Shown here one piece after another: positions 16,501-22,562 of a stretch of 24,616 bases of DNA. The translations under genes and the position numbers were made by a program. Positions within the stretch are counted from its first letter, which is position 1; every line of letters begins with the position of its first letter. The stretch is from assembly GCA_037441725.1 (NCBI GenBank), contig JBBIRT010000038.1, positions 1 through 24,616 of the forward strand, given 5' to 3'. The notes below the pieces were generated by a model, which worked only from the letters and a program-made list of their open reading frames with translations, did not search any database and was not told the DNA's origin. The stretch comes from JBBIRT01 sp037441725. GTDB taxonomy: Bacteria; Desulfobacterota; BSN033; UBA1163.

Positions 16501-16655
16501 AACCAACGATTGAAGACTTGGAACGTCGATACATAAAATTTGTTCTTCAGGAAACAAAAGGGAGAATAGGTGGCCCATCAGGCGCAGCCAAAATTTTGGG
16601 TCTCAAGCGGACAACTCTATACAAGCGTATGCAAAAACTTGGACTCAGAATTTAA
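13524..16655 (+). CDS. Sigma-54-dependent activator with TPR and GAF sensor domains
   Basis: This encodes 1043 residues from the ATG at 13524, chosen for its GAAAGGA site. The order of domains is: an N-terminal winged-helix-like segment (about 10-75), a long helical TPR-type region (about 100-530, with repeats such as ALTHLHLGRAYALMHMNNEAIKSL), a GAF-like domain (about 560-710), the AAA+ sigma-54 interaction domain (about 735-965), and a Fis-type helix-turn-helix at the end (about 1000-1043). Walker A GETGVGKE is at 760-767, the sigma-54 contact loop GAFTGA at 807-812 and Walker B LFIDE at 828-832. No receiver domain is present, so control is probably by ligand binding to GAF/TPR rather than phosphorylation. 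It is divergent from the sulfur operon and is its likely activator. Confidence 0.93.
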   Translation: MNQLKIKPSENQLRLISILNIFSKPIQKNIISDLLGIPLGELDQMAEVLNHLGWVKQHDGWFSLTPKIPKSIIKKTEIYNSQDWLNKLLERLQRLVDSQKVNPTHLFFLLKKAGREKEAATIAYHCALSEIEGCNFTTALDYCRQSLSILNTKIVNEDSDNLLVKVTLTFSDLCCRLRRDHILLPDLLRSAMAAAIRLGDQRHLALTHLHLGRAYALMHMNNEAIKSLSQGLDLVEKIGDRDIIMRSAEFYGHFYFMKGLCKEAADYCEMALSRCSLDYNHVSGFMTPVLLALSSAGMGQFHRAIGVMDSSWRRALMNSDNFLAAYYRTFLGQMLIMYGRIEEGASHLYAAERDALSYDDTYTMLWLRRILAYYYYLKGEDFESYHCLETALNLSHKIGLRRPFYALPWVLELLFHFHQKGFSPLSDYPFEHEMQLALKGPNALLRGTALRILAKQSQEKEENLTEVERLLSESESELMRAGASIEVAKTRSEMALIKLKQGDKKGASELALKAWEAWSSLNHKSFPKELRSLIEWGDMSGSQKLDSKDILSRYLELIDRLSPSANLDDMLNRLISDTCQFFEAERGGFFTYKGSREGQEFVLRTGYNLTQEQVNSEEFRFNLQHIARAYESNEPLVIREPKVKSASSGHQIVSILCVPFEMLGKDRGILYYDKLYLDGAFDVFNKNTISQITKSLGNYINNIYRYSKQMEIKSREALTKVTVNGQSGVEVFEGLGEAFQDLLYRIETVARSDVSVLILGETGVGKELLAKRIHLMSPRNRGPFVPINPSCIPESLVDSELFGHEKGAFTGADHAKPGRMELAHKGTLFIDEIGEIPKSIQVKLLRTLEEKAFVRVGGVLKREVDFRLITATNRDLVKEVEAGHFRQDLYYRLCVVTLKIPPLRERGDDVIKLAQEFLFYYAKRYNCPPHLLNPEEKMRLKAYHWPGNIRELRNVIEQSVIMSSLGKFELIIPRAPNTSTTFREILDNLMVQKPTIEDLERRYIKFVLQETKGRIGGPSGAAKILGLKRTTLYKRMQKLGLRI

Positions 16656-17155
16656 TCAACCCCTCTATTGGAGCGAAGCAACACTGTTGTTGAGTTACAC
16701 TGAAAACTGACCCACTTTGATCAGTTGATAAGGGACACTGTAATAGTGGTGATCAACCTCAAAAAGGAAACACCGCGATCACGAAGAGAACGGATTTCTT
16801 CGTCTATTTAACCTTTCACTCACAAGCTGTTTTGGTAAAATAGTGAAATGAACAGGTGCCTTTTATTTGGTGACCCCTTAATTATGAATCCCTATTTTTA
16901 TGATATTCGCCGTATTGCTTTTCCTCCTTTTCCTTCAGGACGGGGAAGGCTTCGCCGGGGGAATTTTTATATCTATTATTCTGTACTTTCTTTTATTAAG
17001 GGAGGCAAACGAACTCTTGATTTCTCTTCATCAGCCGATATCAAGGCCCCTTGGAGAAGATTCTTAGTAAATCTATCAAGGATGATGAGGAGTAAATTCT
17101 TAGCATGTCATGAGTAAACAGCCCGTTGAAACCTGACACCGTTGCATCCTCTTGT
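16656..17155. other. 500-base gap; possible insertion-sequence relic
   Basis: I see no credible gene. Bases about 16,695-16,740 (ACACTGAAAACTGACCCACT and following) resemble the ends of IS21-type elements as I remember them, and a short frame from 16,747 could be a decayed transposase start. Bases about 16,925-16,965 carry a PSGRG-coding stretch (TTCAGGACGGGGAAGGC) resembling the palindromic repeats in the hsd genes. An 89-codon frame over 16848-17117 has no ribosome site or family signature. Confidence 0.35.
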
Positions 17156-17455
17156 TTAGCTTTGACCCCAAAAACGGACTGATTTAAGGCTTTCCATCAC
17201 ATCTCTGGCTTTAATGTTTCCTTTAATTCCCATCTCTGAGAGGATATCAATCGTTTCTGAAAGGGTCAGATTTAACAGTTCAGCAACTTCTCGAAGGGTC
17301 AATTTACCCCTCTCGTAAGATTTTGCCACATAGAATTCGAATCCCATTCTGGTTAGTTTTCGAAGGGATTGTGTCTTCTCAAGCTTCTCTGACTTTGCTA
17401 CATACTCTATCGCCTTATCAATATCCTCAGGAATTCTCAGGGATTTGACTTTCAT
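17156..17455 (-). CDS. UPF0175-type antitoxin
   Basis: This encodes 99 residues. The N-terminal half (MKVKSLRIPEDIDKAIEYVA) resembles a ribbon-helix-helix DNA-binding segment. The C-terminal half (RGKLTLREVAELLNLTLSET, then IDILSEMGI) matches the UPF0175 pattern, a short helix-turn-helix typical of antitoxins paired with PIN or DUF3368 toxins. Its ATG overlaps the toxin stop by four bases (ATGA), so the two are translationally coupled. The toxin gene is upstream, opposite to the most common antitoxin-first order. The protein probably neutralises the toxin and represses the promoter. Confidence 0.75.
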   Translation of the reverse strand: MKVKSLRIPEDIDKAIEYVAKSEKLEKTQSLRKLTRMGFEFYVAKSYERGKLTLREVAELLNLTLSETIDILSEMGIKGNIKARDVMESLKSVRFWGQS

Positions 17456-17925
17456 GTTTCTTCCTCCAATAAAAATTTAGCCATACTATATTCATCTTCA
17501 CTAATAAAATCAGAAAGTTTTTCGAGCCAATTTAAAGCAGTTGCTTTGTTGACAATGTTTCTCTGATAGAGAAAACAAATGAGAACGCCTGGCAAAATAT
17601 AAGGAATAGCCATTGATTTAAGTAATCGAGTTAATTTGGCATCATCCGTTGCTATTAAATCATGCTGTTCTCTTTTAAAAACTTCTATAAGGGCTTGGCC
17701 TCCCTTTAAATGAACCAAAGATACTTTTCCAGTAATCCGGATGAATCCATTTTCGATATTCTTTTCAACCAATTCTGCATCTTGCAAACCTTTGCTCTTA
17801 CCGATGTCAACAACCTCCCTCTTAACAGTAATAGGGATGGTGACTCCAAATTGTTTGCAAATTTCTTCCTTCAAGCCAGCCTTAGTTAGTTTGATTAAGC
17901 AATCTGAATCCATTAGTATTTTCAT
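17452..17925 (-). CDS. PIN-domain toxin (DUF3368-like)
   Basis: This encodes 157 residues of likely magnesium-dependent ribonuclease. PIN-type acidic residues are visible: D6 and D8 in ILMDSDCLIKL at the first strand, E37 in VKREVVD and D94/D95 in LIATDDAKL. The middle acidic residue normally found in GExEAI is glutamine here (GGQALI, Q77), so one catalytic acid may be missing or shifted. The ATG at 17925 has no clear ribosome site. It forms an operon with the antitoxin, overlapping it by four bases. The substrate is probably tRNA or mRNA, from family knowledge only. Confidence 0.7.
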   Translation of the reverse strand: MKILMDSDCLIKLTKAGLKEEICKQFGVTIPITVKREVVDIGKSKGLQDAELVEKNIENGFIRITGKVSLVHLKGGQALIEVFKREQHDLIATDDAKLTRLLKSMAIPYILPGVLICFLYQRNIVNKATALNWLEKLSDFISEDEYSMAKFLLEEET

Positions 17926-18599
17926 TGTATTCTATTGTAATAAATAAACTACAAATGTCAATATACATTCTCAAGAAAAAATAGGGGCCACCTACTAAAA
18001 GGCACCTGTCAGTTTTTTTTGAATTGATTATTTATTTAACAATCTACCTTCAGTGTTTGACACCCAATTTAATGTATCCACATCTTAAAAAGGGCTGTCC
18101 CGTGTCAAGGACAGACCCCAAACAATTCCACCCTTACGCGGGTTTTCAATTTGGGGATGTGTCCTTATTTTAAGGGAAAAAGGCTATCTTGTTAAGGGCT
18201 GCACCAAGGGCTGACCCCATTTGTTTTATTCACGTGGCAAACTTGCTTCGGAATGGGAGGCTACTTTGGATCGGAATCAGTGACCACAATGCACCGGAAG
18301 ATGCAGTCATAAAGCTGCTTGCAGGTTATACAAACAGATTGACTTTTGGCAAACATTTCCTTTTTAAGGAATTAACTACATGAAACCGTTATATTTTTAA
18401 ATCTTTTCCTTAAACAATATTTCTTATTACCAGACAGCCAAGATTGGTGTAGATCGTAAAATAGAATTGGACACTGAATTGTGATTAAATACAATTCTAC
18501 GTTAGGAAATTGTATTTTTTTCTGAAAAAATACAATTCTTGACTATTGTTTTGTACCTTCACCGATAGTACGCAAAAGACCCTTTTCAGCAGGTAATGT
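17926..18599. other. Gap with mobile-element debris and hairpins
   Basis: No supported gene lies here. Bases 18094-18115 hold a hairpin (CTGTCC...GGACAG) set in the text GGGCTGTCC...GGACAGACCCC, and 18207-18220 repeats a similar AAGGGCTGACCCC phrase; such phrases are common at decayed transposon ends. A 64-codon frame at 18189-18383 (+) lacks a ribosome site; its C-terminal 45 residues look protein-like (LLWIGISDHNAPEDAVIKLL) but I do not recognise them, and it may be a gene fragment. Confidence 0.4.
18508..18537. repeat. Perfect 13-bp AT-rich inverted repeat
   Basis: AATTGTATTTTTT-TCTG-AAAAAATACAATT is a perfect stem with a four-base loop. Its right arm (AAATACAATTCT, 18528-18539) recurs directly at 18487-18498, so the same 12-mer occurs twice in the same orientation 41 bases apart and once inverted. 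It could be an operator cluster or a terminator. Confidence 0.5.
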
Positions 18600-18916
18600 C
18601 GGTGGAAGCTGAGGCGCAATCCCCGCTAACGTAAAAAGTCATGGTAGTCCAAAAGCAATTCTTCAAGACTGGCTCTGGCAACACCGGTAAGTTTGAGTTC
18701 GGTCTTCTTGGATGTTGCGGATGCCATGCTACCCACAGCGATATTTTGAACTCCGCTCTCAACTGCCTGAACCATCTAGTCATACAAACGATTCCGCTTT
18801 TCAATAAAGCGATCGCAGAAGACGACCGTGGCATCGTAAACTGCCTGGGCGGTCTGAAAGCTGCGTAGCTTACGGTACCCGCCATGCTGTGGAATCAGGT
18901 CAGTATTCTTATTCAT
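18600..18916 (-). pseudogene. Four-helix-bundle protein gene with two in-frame amber codons
   Basis: Read from the ATG at 18916, the frame gives GGYRKLRSFQTAQAVYDATV..., then VQNIAVGSMASATSKKTELK and ASLEELLLDYHDFLR. This is the four-helix-bundle (23S rRNA intervening-sequence-type) family, often found inside type I restriction loci. TAG stops interrupt it at 18776-18778 (YD*MVQA) and 18626-18628 (FLR*RGL). Family members usually have glutamine at both positions (DQMVQA, RQRGL), so each stop is one C-to-T change from CAG. After RGLRL the family match ends, with a possible further frameshift. The ATG overlaps the hsdS stop (ATGA), showing it was part of that operon. Function in these loci is unknown. 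Confidence 0.8.
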
Positions 18917-19484
18917 AGGGTTTTCCCCACAATCTTCTCAGCATCTTTCACGCGAAGTTTGCCGGAGATGAGCTTGGGCAGCAGTGTGTCGCGTAGGGCA
19001 GTGAGGGTGCGGGATTGTTCTAATTTTTTTTGAATGGCGCTGTAGAAAGGTTGCACTTTTTCCGTGAATATCTGCATCACTCTTTCCTCTGATACCAACA
19101 TCAAGATTGGCCGGAATGCTGCTTTACTGATTTCGGCAAATGTTGTCCCGCTGGTCGTCTGCTTGATCTCATCCATCTTGAAATGGCACCAGTTCAATGT
19201 ATACAAGTTTGAGACAGGGCCGTGACAGACCAAATAAATCCCTGATTAATGGCTACTGGTACTGCACTAAGAGCCAAGTATCCCACTGGGGCACGAGATG
19301 ACATAAGTACTGTCCCTTCAGGTAAAAGGCCGGAACTTATCTGAGACAAACCAGCTTCTTTAATTTTACGTTCCATATCCAGAAGGATCGGTGCCCCCAA
19401 TCCAGCCAGGTCCTTTGGAGTTGCCCAACAATACTCCCCATTCCAGTAATCCTTTTCACTAGTACTTGGGGTTCCGCCTCGCAC

Positions 19485-19551
19485 NNNNNNNNNNNNNNNN
19501 NNNNNNNNNNNNNNNNNNNNNNNNNNNNNNNNNNNNNNNNNNNNNNNNNNN
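19485..19551. other. Assembly gap (67 N)
   Basis: This is a run of 67 N inside hsdS. The flanks carry similar words on the minus strand (ATGCGAGGAGGCGATCCCC before it and GTGCGAGGCGGAACCCC after it), so the scaffold join may contain a misassembled repeat. About 10-20 residues of the second recognition domain are missing. Confidence 0.98.
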
Positions 19552-19657
19552 GGGGATCGCCTCCTCGCATCTCTCTCCACCCTTCCGGGATCTCACCAAG
19601 TTCGGAGTCCACGAGGCGGTCAGGGAATAAGTGGTCGAAAGCACGGCTTTCGATTAC

Positions 19658-19718
19658 ACCCTCACCTCTTGCCCCCCTCCCAGTGGGAGAGGGGTGGTCG
19701 TCAGGCCGGGGTGAGGGT
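19658..19718. repeat. Nested palindromic element inserted in frame in hsdS
   Basis: The outer arms ACCCTCACC (19658-19666) and GGTGAGGGT (19710-19718) enclose an inner hairpin CCCCTCCCAGTGGGAGAGGGG (about 19674-19694). It encodes roughly PSPRPDDHPSPTGRGARGEG in the HsdS linker between the two recognition domains. The sequence is of the widespread dispersed proteobacterial palindrome type. Confidence 0.75.
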
Positions 19719-20357
19719 TGATTTTGAGCGCGGGCAGCATTTCGCCGCACGGGGTCAAAATCAATGAACCAAGATTTAAAAATTGCACGTGCAATCCCAT
19801 CAAGAGTCTCATTCATCCGCCGATTCAACTCAATCTTGTCATCCAGTGTGCCGATAATGTGGGCAATGGCGCGCTGTTCAGGGAGGGGAGGTAGAGGAAT
19901 CTCGATTGTACGTAAATAAGTAACCGGCTGTGCGATTGATGGAACACCGACCTGGGATGTGTTAGCTAAGAGTCTGTGCCGTCCCTCAAGTGTTTTAAAA
20001 AAGGCCACCACATATTCGGGAATGACTTTCGAAAGATCACATCGCATGTAGAACTGGCTTTGCGATACTACATAGCGCTCAAACTTTGAGTTATTAGGCA
20101 CCATTGAAACCTGTCCAATGTTGCCACGATGAGTAAAGACAATGTCCCCGCGCTTGACATTTGCGTTCTTGAGTCTATCTGCATGTTCTTCAGTGATGAA
20201 ATTGAAACCAGGAGTCTCATCAAGCTTGAAACCCTGCAAGTGTTGTCCACTGATTATGGGTACGCCGGATGGAACGAACGTCTCTACCTTAATTGAGGAG
20301 CCAAAAGGACCCATCCCGACGCGCTCTACAATTTCTTCGATTGTCACAGTTCGCCAC

Positions 20358-20711
20358 TCACCCGCCATAGCCCAGCTCCTCAAGTTTCTTCAGTAGTGTT
20401 TCAACTGCTTTCTTGAGCATCGGAATATCGCGTTTCACCGCCTCCCAAACAATCTCCGTGTCTATGTCGAAATAGTCGTGTACGAGGACGTTGCGCATGC
20501 CGATAATCTTTACCCAGGGAATGTCGGGCGCAAGATTTCGAACCTCATCGGACAGAGCGCGTGCTGCTTCACCGATGATCTGCAAATGCCTGAGAAACCA
20601 CACCTGAAGCATCTCGTCGCGCTCGAAAGTTATTTTATCTTTGGGTTGGTAACGTTCGATTGCGGAGATGGCTTCCAATATGTCTCGCAGTCTTTCCCTT
20701 GGATCTCTCAT
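20358..20711 (-). CDS. hepT: HepT-like ribonuclease toxin (first module)
   Basis: This encodes 117 residues from ATG 20711, which overlaps the mntA stop by four bases. The family signature R-x4-H-x-Y is present as R73, H78, Y80 (RNVLVHDY), the catalytic HEPN motif; the tyrosine is the residue modified by MntA. The rest is helical (LRDILEAISAIERY, MLQVWFLRHLQIIGEAARAL) as expected for a HEPN bundle. It would act as an RNA-cleaving toxin, neutralised by AMPylation from the neighbouring nucleotidyltransferase. The gene lies between hsdM and hsdS with short overlaps at both ends of the pair, so expression is tied to the methyltransferase. Confidence 0.88.
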   Translation of the reverse strand: MRDPRERLRDILEAISAIERYQPKDKITFERDEMLQVWFLRHLQIIGEAARALSDEVRNLAPDIPWVKIIGMRNVLVHDYFDIDTEIVWEAVKRDIPMLKKAVETLLKKLEELGYGG

Positions 20712-20998
20712 AGCGGCACCGCCTCGCGTAGTACACGCTCTCGAATTCGTGCCTTGAGACCGCGCTCGGTTACTACATCTACCCGGCACCCTAAGAATTG
20801 TTGCAATTCATACTGAAGTCCGCCGAGGTCAAAAATCGTTCTCCCTGGCTCAAGCTCCACTAAGAAATCAAGGTCGCTGGCTTCGTCTGCTTCGTGGCGG
20901 GCTGCCGAGCCAAAGAGCCGGATTTCCCGCACTCCGTGTTCGCTACAGATTCGGAGAATTTCTTCACGCTTTGCTTTCACCAATTGTTCAATTGTCAT
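20708..20998 (-). CDS. mntA: MntA-like nucleotidyltransferase antitoxin (first module)
   Basis: This encodes 96 residues of the minimal nucleotidyltransferase family. The catalytic pattern G-S-x10-D-x-D is exact: G30, S31, D42, D44 (RLFGSAARHEADEASDLDF), with a third acid at D74 (RVDVV). MntA proteins transfer AMP groups to the tyrosine of the HepT motif and so block the toxin. The ATG overlaps the end of hsdM by 11 bases and its stop overlaps hepT by four, so hsdM, mntA, hepT and hsdS form a tightly coupled operon. Confidence 0.9.
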   Translation of the reverse strand: MTIEQLVKAKREEILRICSEHGVREIRLFGSAARHEADEASDLDFLVELEPGRTIFDLGGLQYELQQFLGCRVDVVTERGLKARIRERVLREAVPL

Positions 20999-22562
20999 AT
21001 CCTAACTCCTTCAAGTTCCTATCGATCGCTTCATCCAGCCGCCGAGCTTCTGCCTGCTGCTCACGCCATTGAGCCACAAGCTTTCTCATTTTTTCATCGA
21101 ATGGTTCGCCGTCGTCTTCACGCGCTTCCGCACCCACATATCGCCCGGGCGTGAGCACGTAGCCGTGCTTACGGATCTCATCGAGCGTAGCTGATTTGCA
21201 AAAGCCGGGAATGTCGCGGTAAACCCCACCCTCACCCTGACCCTCTCCCTGAGGGAGATGGTATTCAGAGGAACGCCAGGCATGATAAGTCTTGGCGATG
21301 CGGGAAATCTCCTCAGGTGTGAATTCCCGGTGGGTGCGATCCACCATCACACCAAGCTTGCGTGCATCAATGAAGAGCACCTGACCGCGGCGGTCTCGGA
21401 AGCGTGTGTTCTTCTTATCCCGCGCCAGGAACCAGAGGCAGGCTGGAATCTGAGTCGAGTAAAATAGCTGACCGGGCAGGGCCACCATGCAGTCAACGAG
21501 ATCAGCCTCAATGATACCCTTGCGGATATCACCCTCGCCCGATTGATTGGAGGACATGGAGCCATTAGCAAGCACGAAGCCTGCCAAACCTGCAGGCGCA
21601 AGGTGGTAGATCATATGCTGGACCCATGCAAAATTGGCATTACCCACAGGAGGCACACCAAACTTCCATCGTTTGTCTTCTCGAAGTCGCTCGCCTCCCC
21701 AGTCGCTAACATTGAAAGGTGGATTGGCGAGGATGTAGTCTGCCTTGAGGTCCGGAAAACGGTCATTATGGAAGGTGTCGCCATGAGCAATCTGGCCGTC
21801 GATGCCACGGATGGCAAGATTCATCTTTGCCAGCCGCCAGGTGGTATAGTTAGACTCCTGACCGTAGATGCTGATATCCCCGATACGGCCTCCATGGGCG
21901 GCAATGAACTCCTCTGACTGAACGAACATCCCTGACGAGCCGCAACACGGGTCACAGACCCGTCCTTTATAAGGCTCGATCATCTCAACAAGCAGACGGA
22001 CAACACACCGGGGTGTATAAAACTCGCCGCCCTTTTTCCCTTCAGCACTTGCGAACTGGGCAAGAAAATATTCGTAAATACGTCCGAGCACATCTTTGGA
22101 TCGCGCCTCCCGATCCCCCACACGAATATTTGTGATGAGGTCAATGATTTGGCCCAGGCGCTGTTTATCAAGGGCAGGCCGAGCATATTCCTTAGGAAGC
22201 ACGCCCTTAAGTGAGGGATTGTCCCGCTCAATACCTGCCATGGCGTCATCAACAAGCTGACCGATGTTGGATTGTTTCGCTTTTGCTTTGAGGTAAGACC
22301 AGCGGGCCTCGGGCGGCACCCAGAAGATGCTGACAGCCTTGTACTCGTCAGGATCCTCTGAATCGGCCCCCTGTCCACGTTCGGCTTCGAGCTTGGCATG
22401 TTGCTCCTCGAAGGCGTCGGAAATGTACTTCAGGAAGATCAAACCGAGCACAACATGCTTATACTCGGCTGCATCCATGCTCCCCCGCAGTGCATCAGCC
22501 ATCTTCCATAGCTCAGCTTCATACCCGACATTAGCACCATTTTTACTGCCGGTTTTTTCCAT
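20988..22562 (-). CDS. hsdM: Type I restriction-modification methyltransferase HsdM
   Basis: This encodes 524 residues if started at ATG 22562 (MEKTGSKNGAN). It methylates adenine in the site set by HsdS. Visible parts are the N-terminal helical domain (ADALRGSMDAAEYKHVVLGL), the SAM motif DPCCGSSG (from D204) and the catalytic NPPF (280-283, LANPPFNVSDW). The in-frame ATG has no ribosome site. An ideal site (AAGGGAG) instead precedes a GTG in another frame (VAKTKK...), which would join this frame with one extra A in the A6 run at 22562-22567. So the true start may be that GTG, with a frameshift or a sequencing error. A palindromic element inserts LPQGEGQGEGG in frame at 21225-21260. No hsdR is visible. 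Confidence 0.92.
   Translation of the reverse strand: MEKTGSKNGANVGYEAELWKMADALRGSMDAAEYKHVVLGLIFLKYISDAFEEQHAKLEAERGQGADSEDPDEYKAVSIFWVPPEARWSYLKAKAKQSNIGQLVDDAMAGIERDNPSLKGVLPKEYARPALDKQRLGQIIDLITNIRVGDREARSKDVLGRIYEYFLAQFASAEGKKGGEFYTPRCVVRLLVEMIEPYKGRVCDPCCGSSGMFVQSEEFIAAHGGRIGDISIYGQESNYTTWRLAKMNLAIRGIDGQIAHGDTFHNDRFPDLKADYILANPPFNVSDWGGERLREDKRWKFGVPPVGNANFAWVQHMIYHLAPAGLAGFVLANGSMSSNQSGEGDIRKGIIEADLVDCMVALPGQLFYSTQIPACLWFLARDKKNTRFRDRRGQVLFIDARKLGVMVDRTHREFTPEEISRIAKTYHAWRSSEYHLPQGEGQGEGGVYRDIPGFCKSATLDEIRKHGYVLTPGRYVGAEAREDDGEPFDEKMRKLVAQWREQQAEARRLDEAIDRNLKELGYDN
21225..21260. repeat. Palindromic element inserted in frame in hsdM
   Basis: TCTCCCT-G-AGGGAGA (21244-21258) next to CACCCTCACCCTGACCC encodes LPQGEGQGEGG between EYH and VYRDIPGF of HsdM, a region that is usually shorter in this family. 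It is similar in composition to the element in hsdS. Confidence 0.6.

Larger units (their letters stand above)
18913..20368 (-). pseudogene. hsdS: Type I restriction specificity subunit HsdS (frameshifted, gap-interrupted)
   Basis: This is the DNA-recognition subunit of a type I restriction-modification enzyme. It starts at ATG 20368 (MAGEWRTVTIEEIV), with GAGGAG upstream, overlapping hepT by 11 bases. The first target-recognition domain ends in the conserved helix IPLPPLPEQRAIAHIIGTLD with DKIELNRRMNETLDGIARAI. Before the second domain (VRGGTPSTSEKDYWNGEY, WATPKDLAG) lies the N-run 19485-19551. The frame then breaks near 19232-19234: INQGFI continues in another frame as LVCHGPVSNLYTLNW. Adding one T to the coding-strand TTT run restores it. 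The last part carries LRDTLLPKLISGKLRV. The frameshift may be real decay or a sequencing error. A palindromic element is inserted in frame at 19658-19718. Confidence 0.85.

Noticed and set aside
16848..17117. 89-codon frame as a real gene
   Set aside because: No ribosome site or recognised domain; it spans a repeat-like PSGRG segment and probable insertion-sequence debris.
18641..18868. 75-codon plus-strand frame with cysteine-rich sequence
   Set aside because: The minus strand here encodes the recognisable four-helix-bundle family, so this is a shadow.
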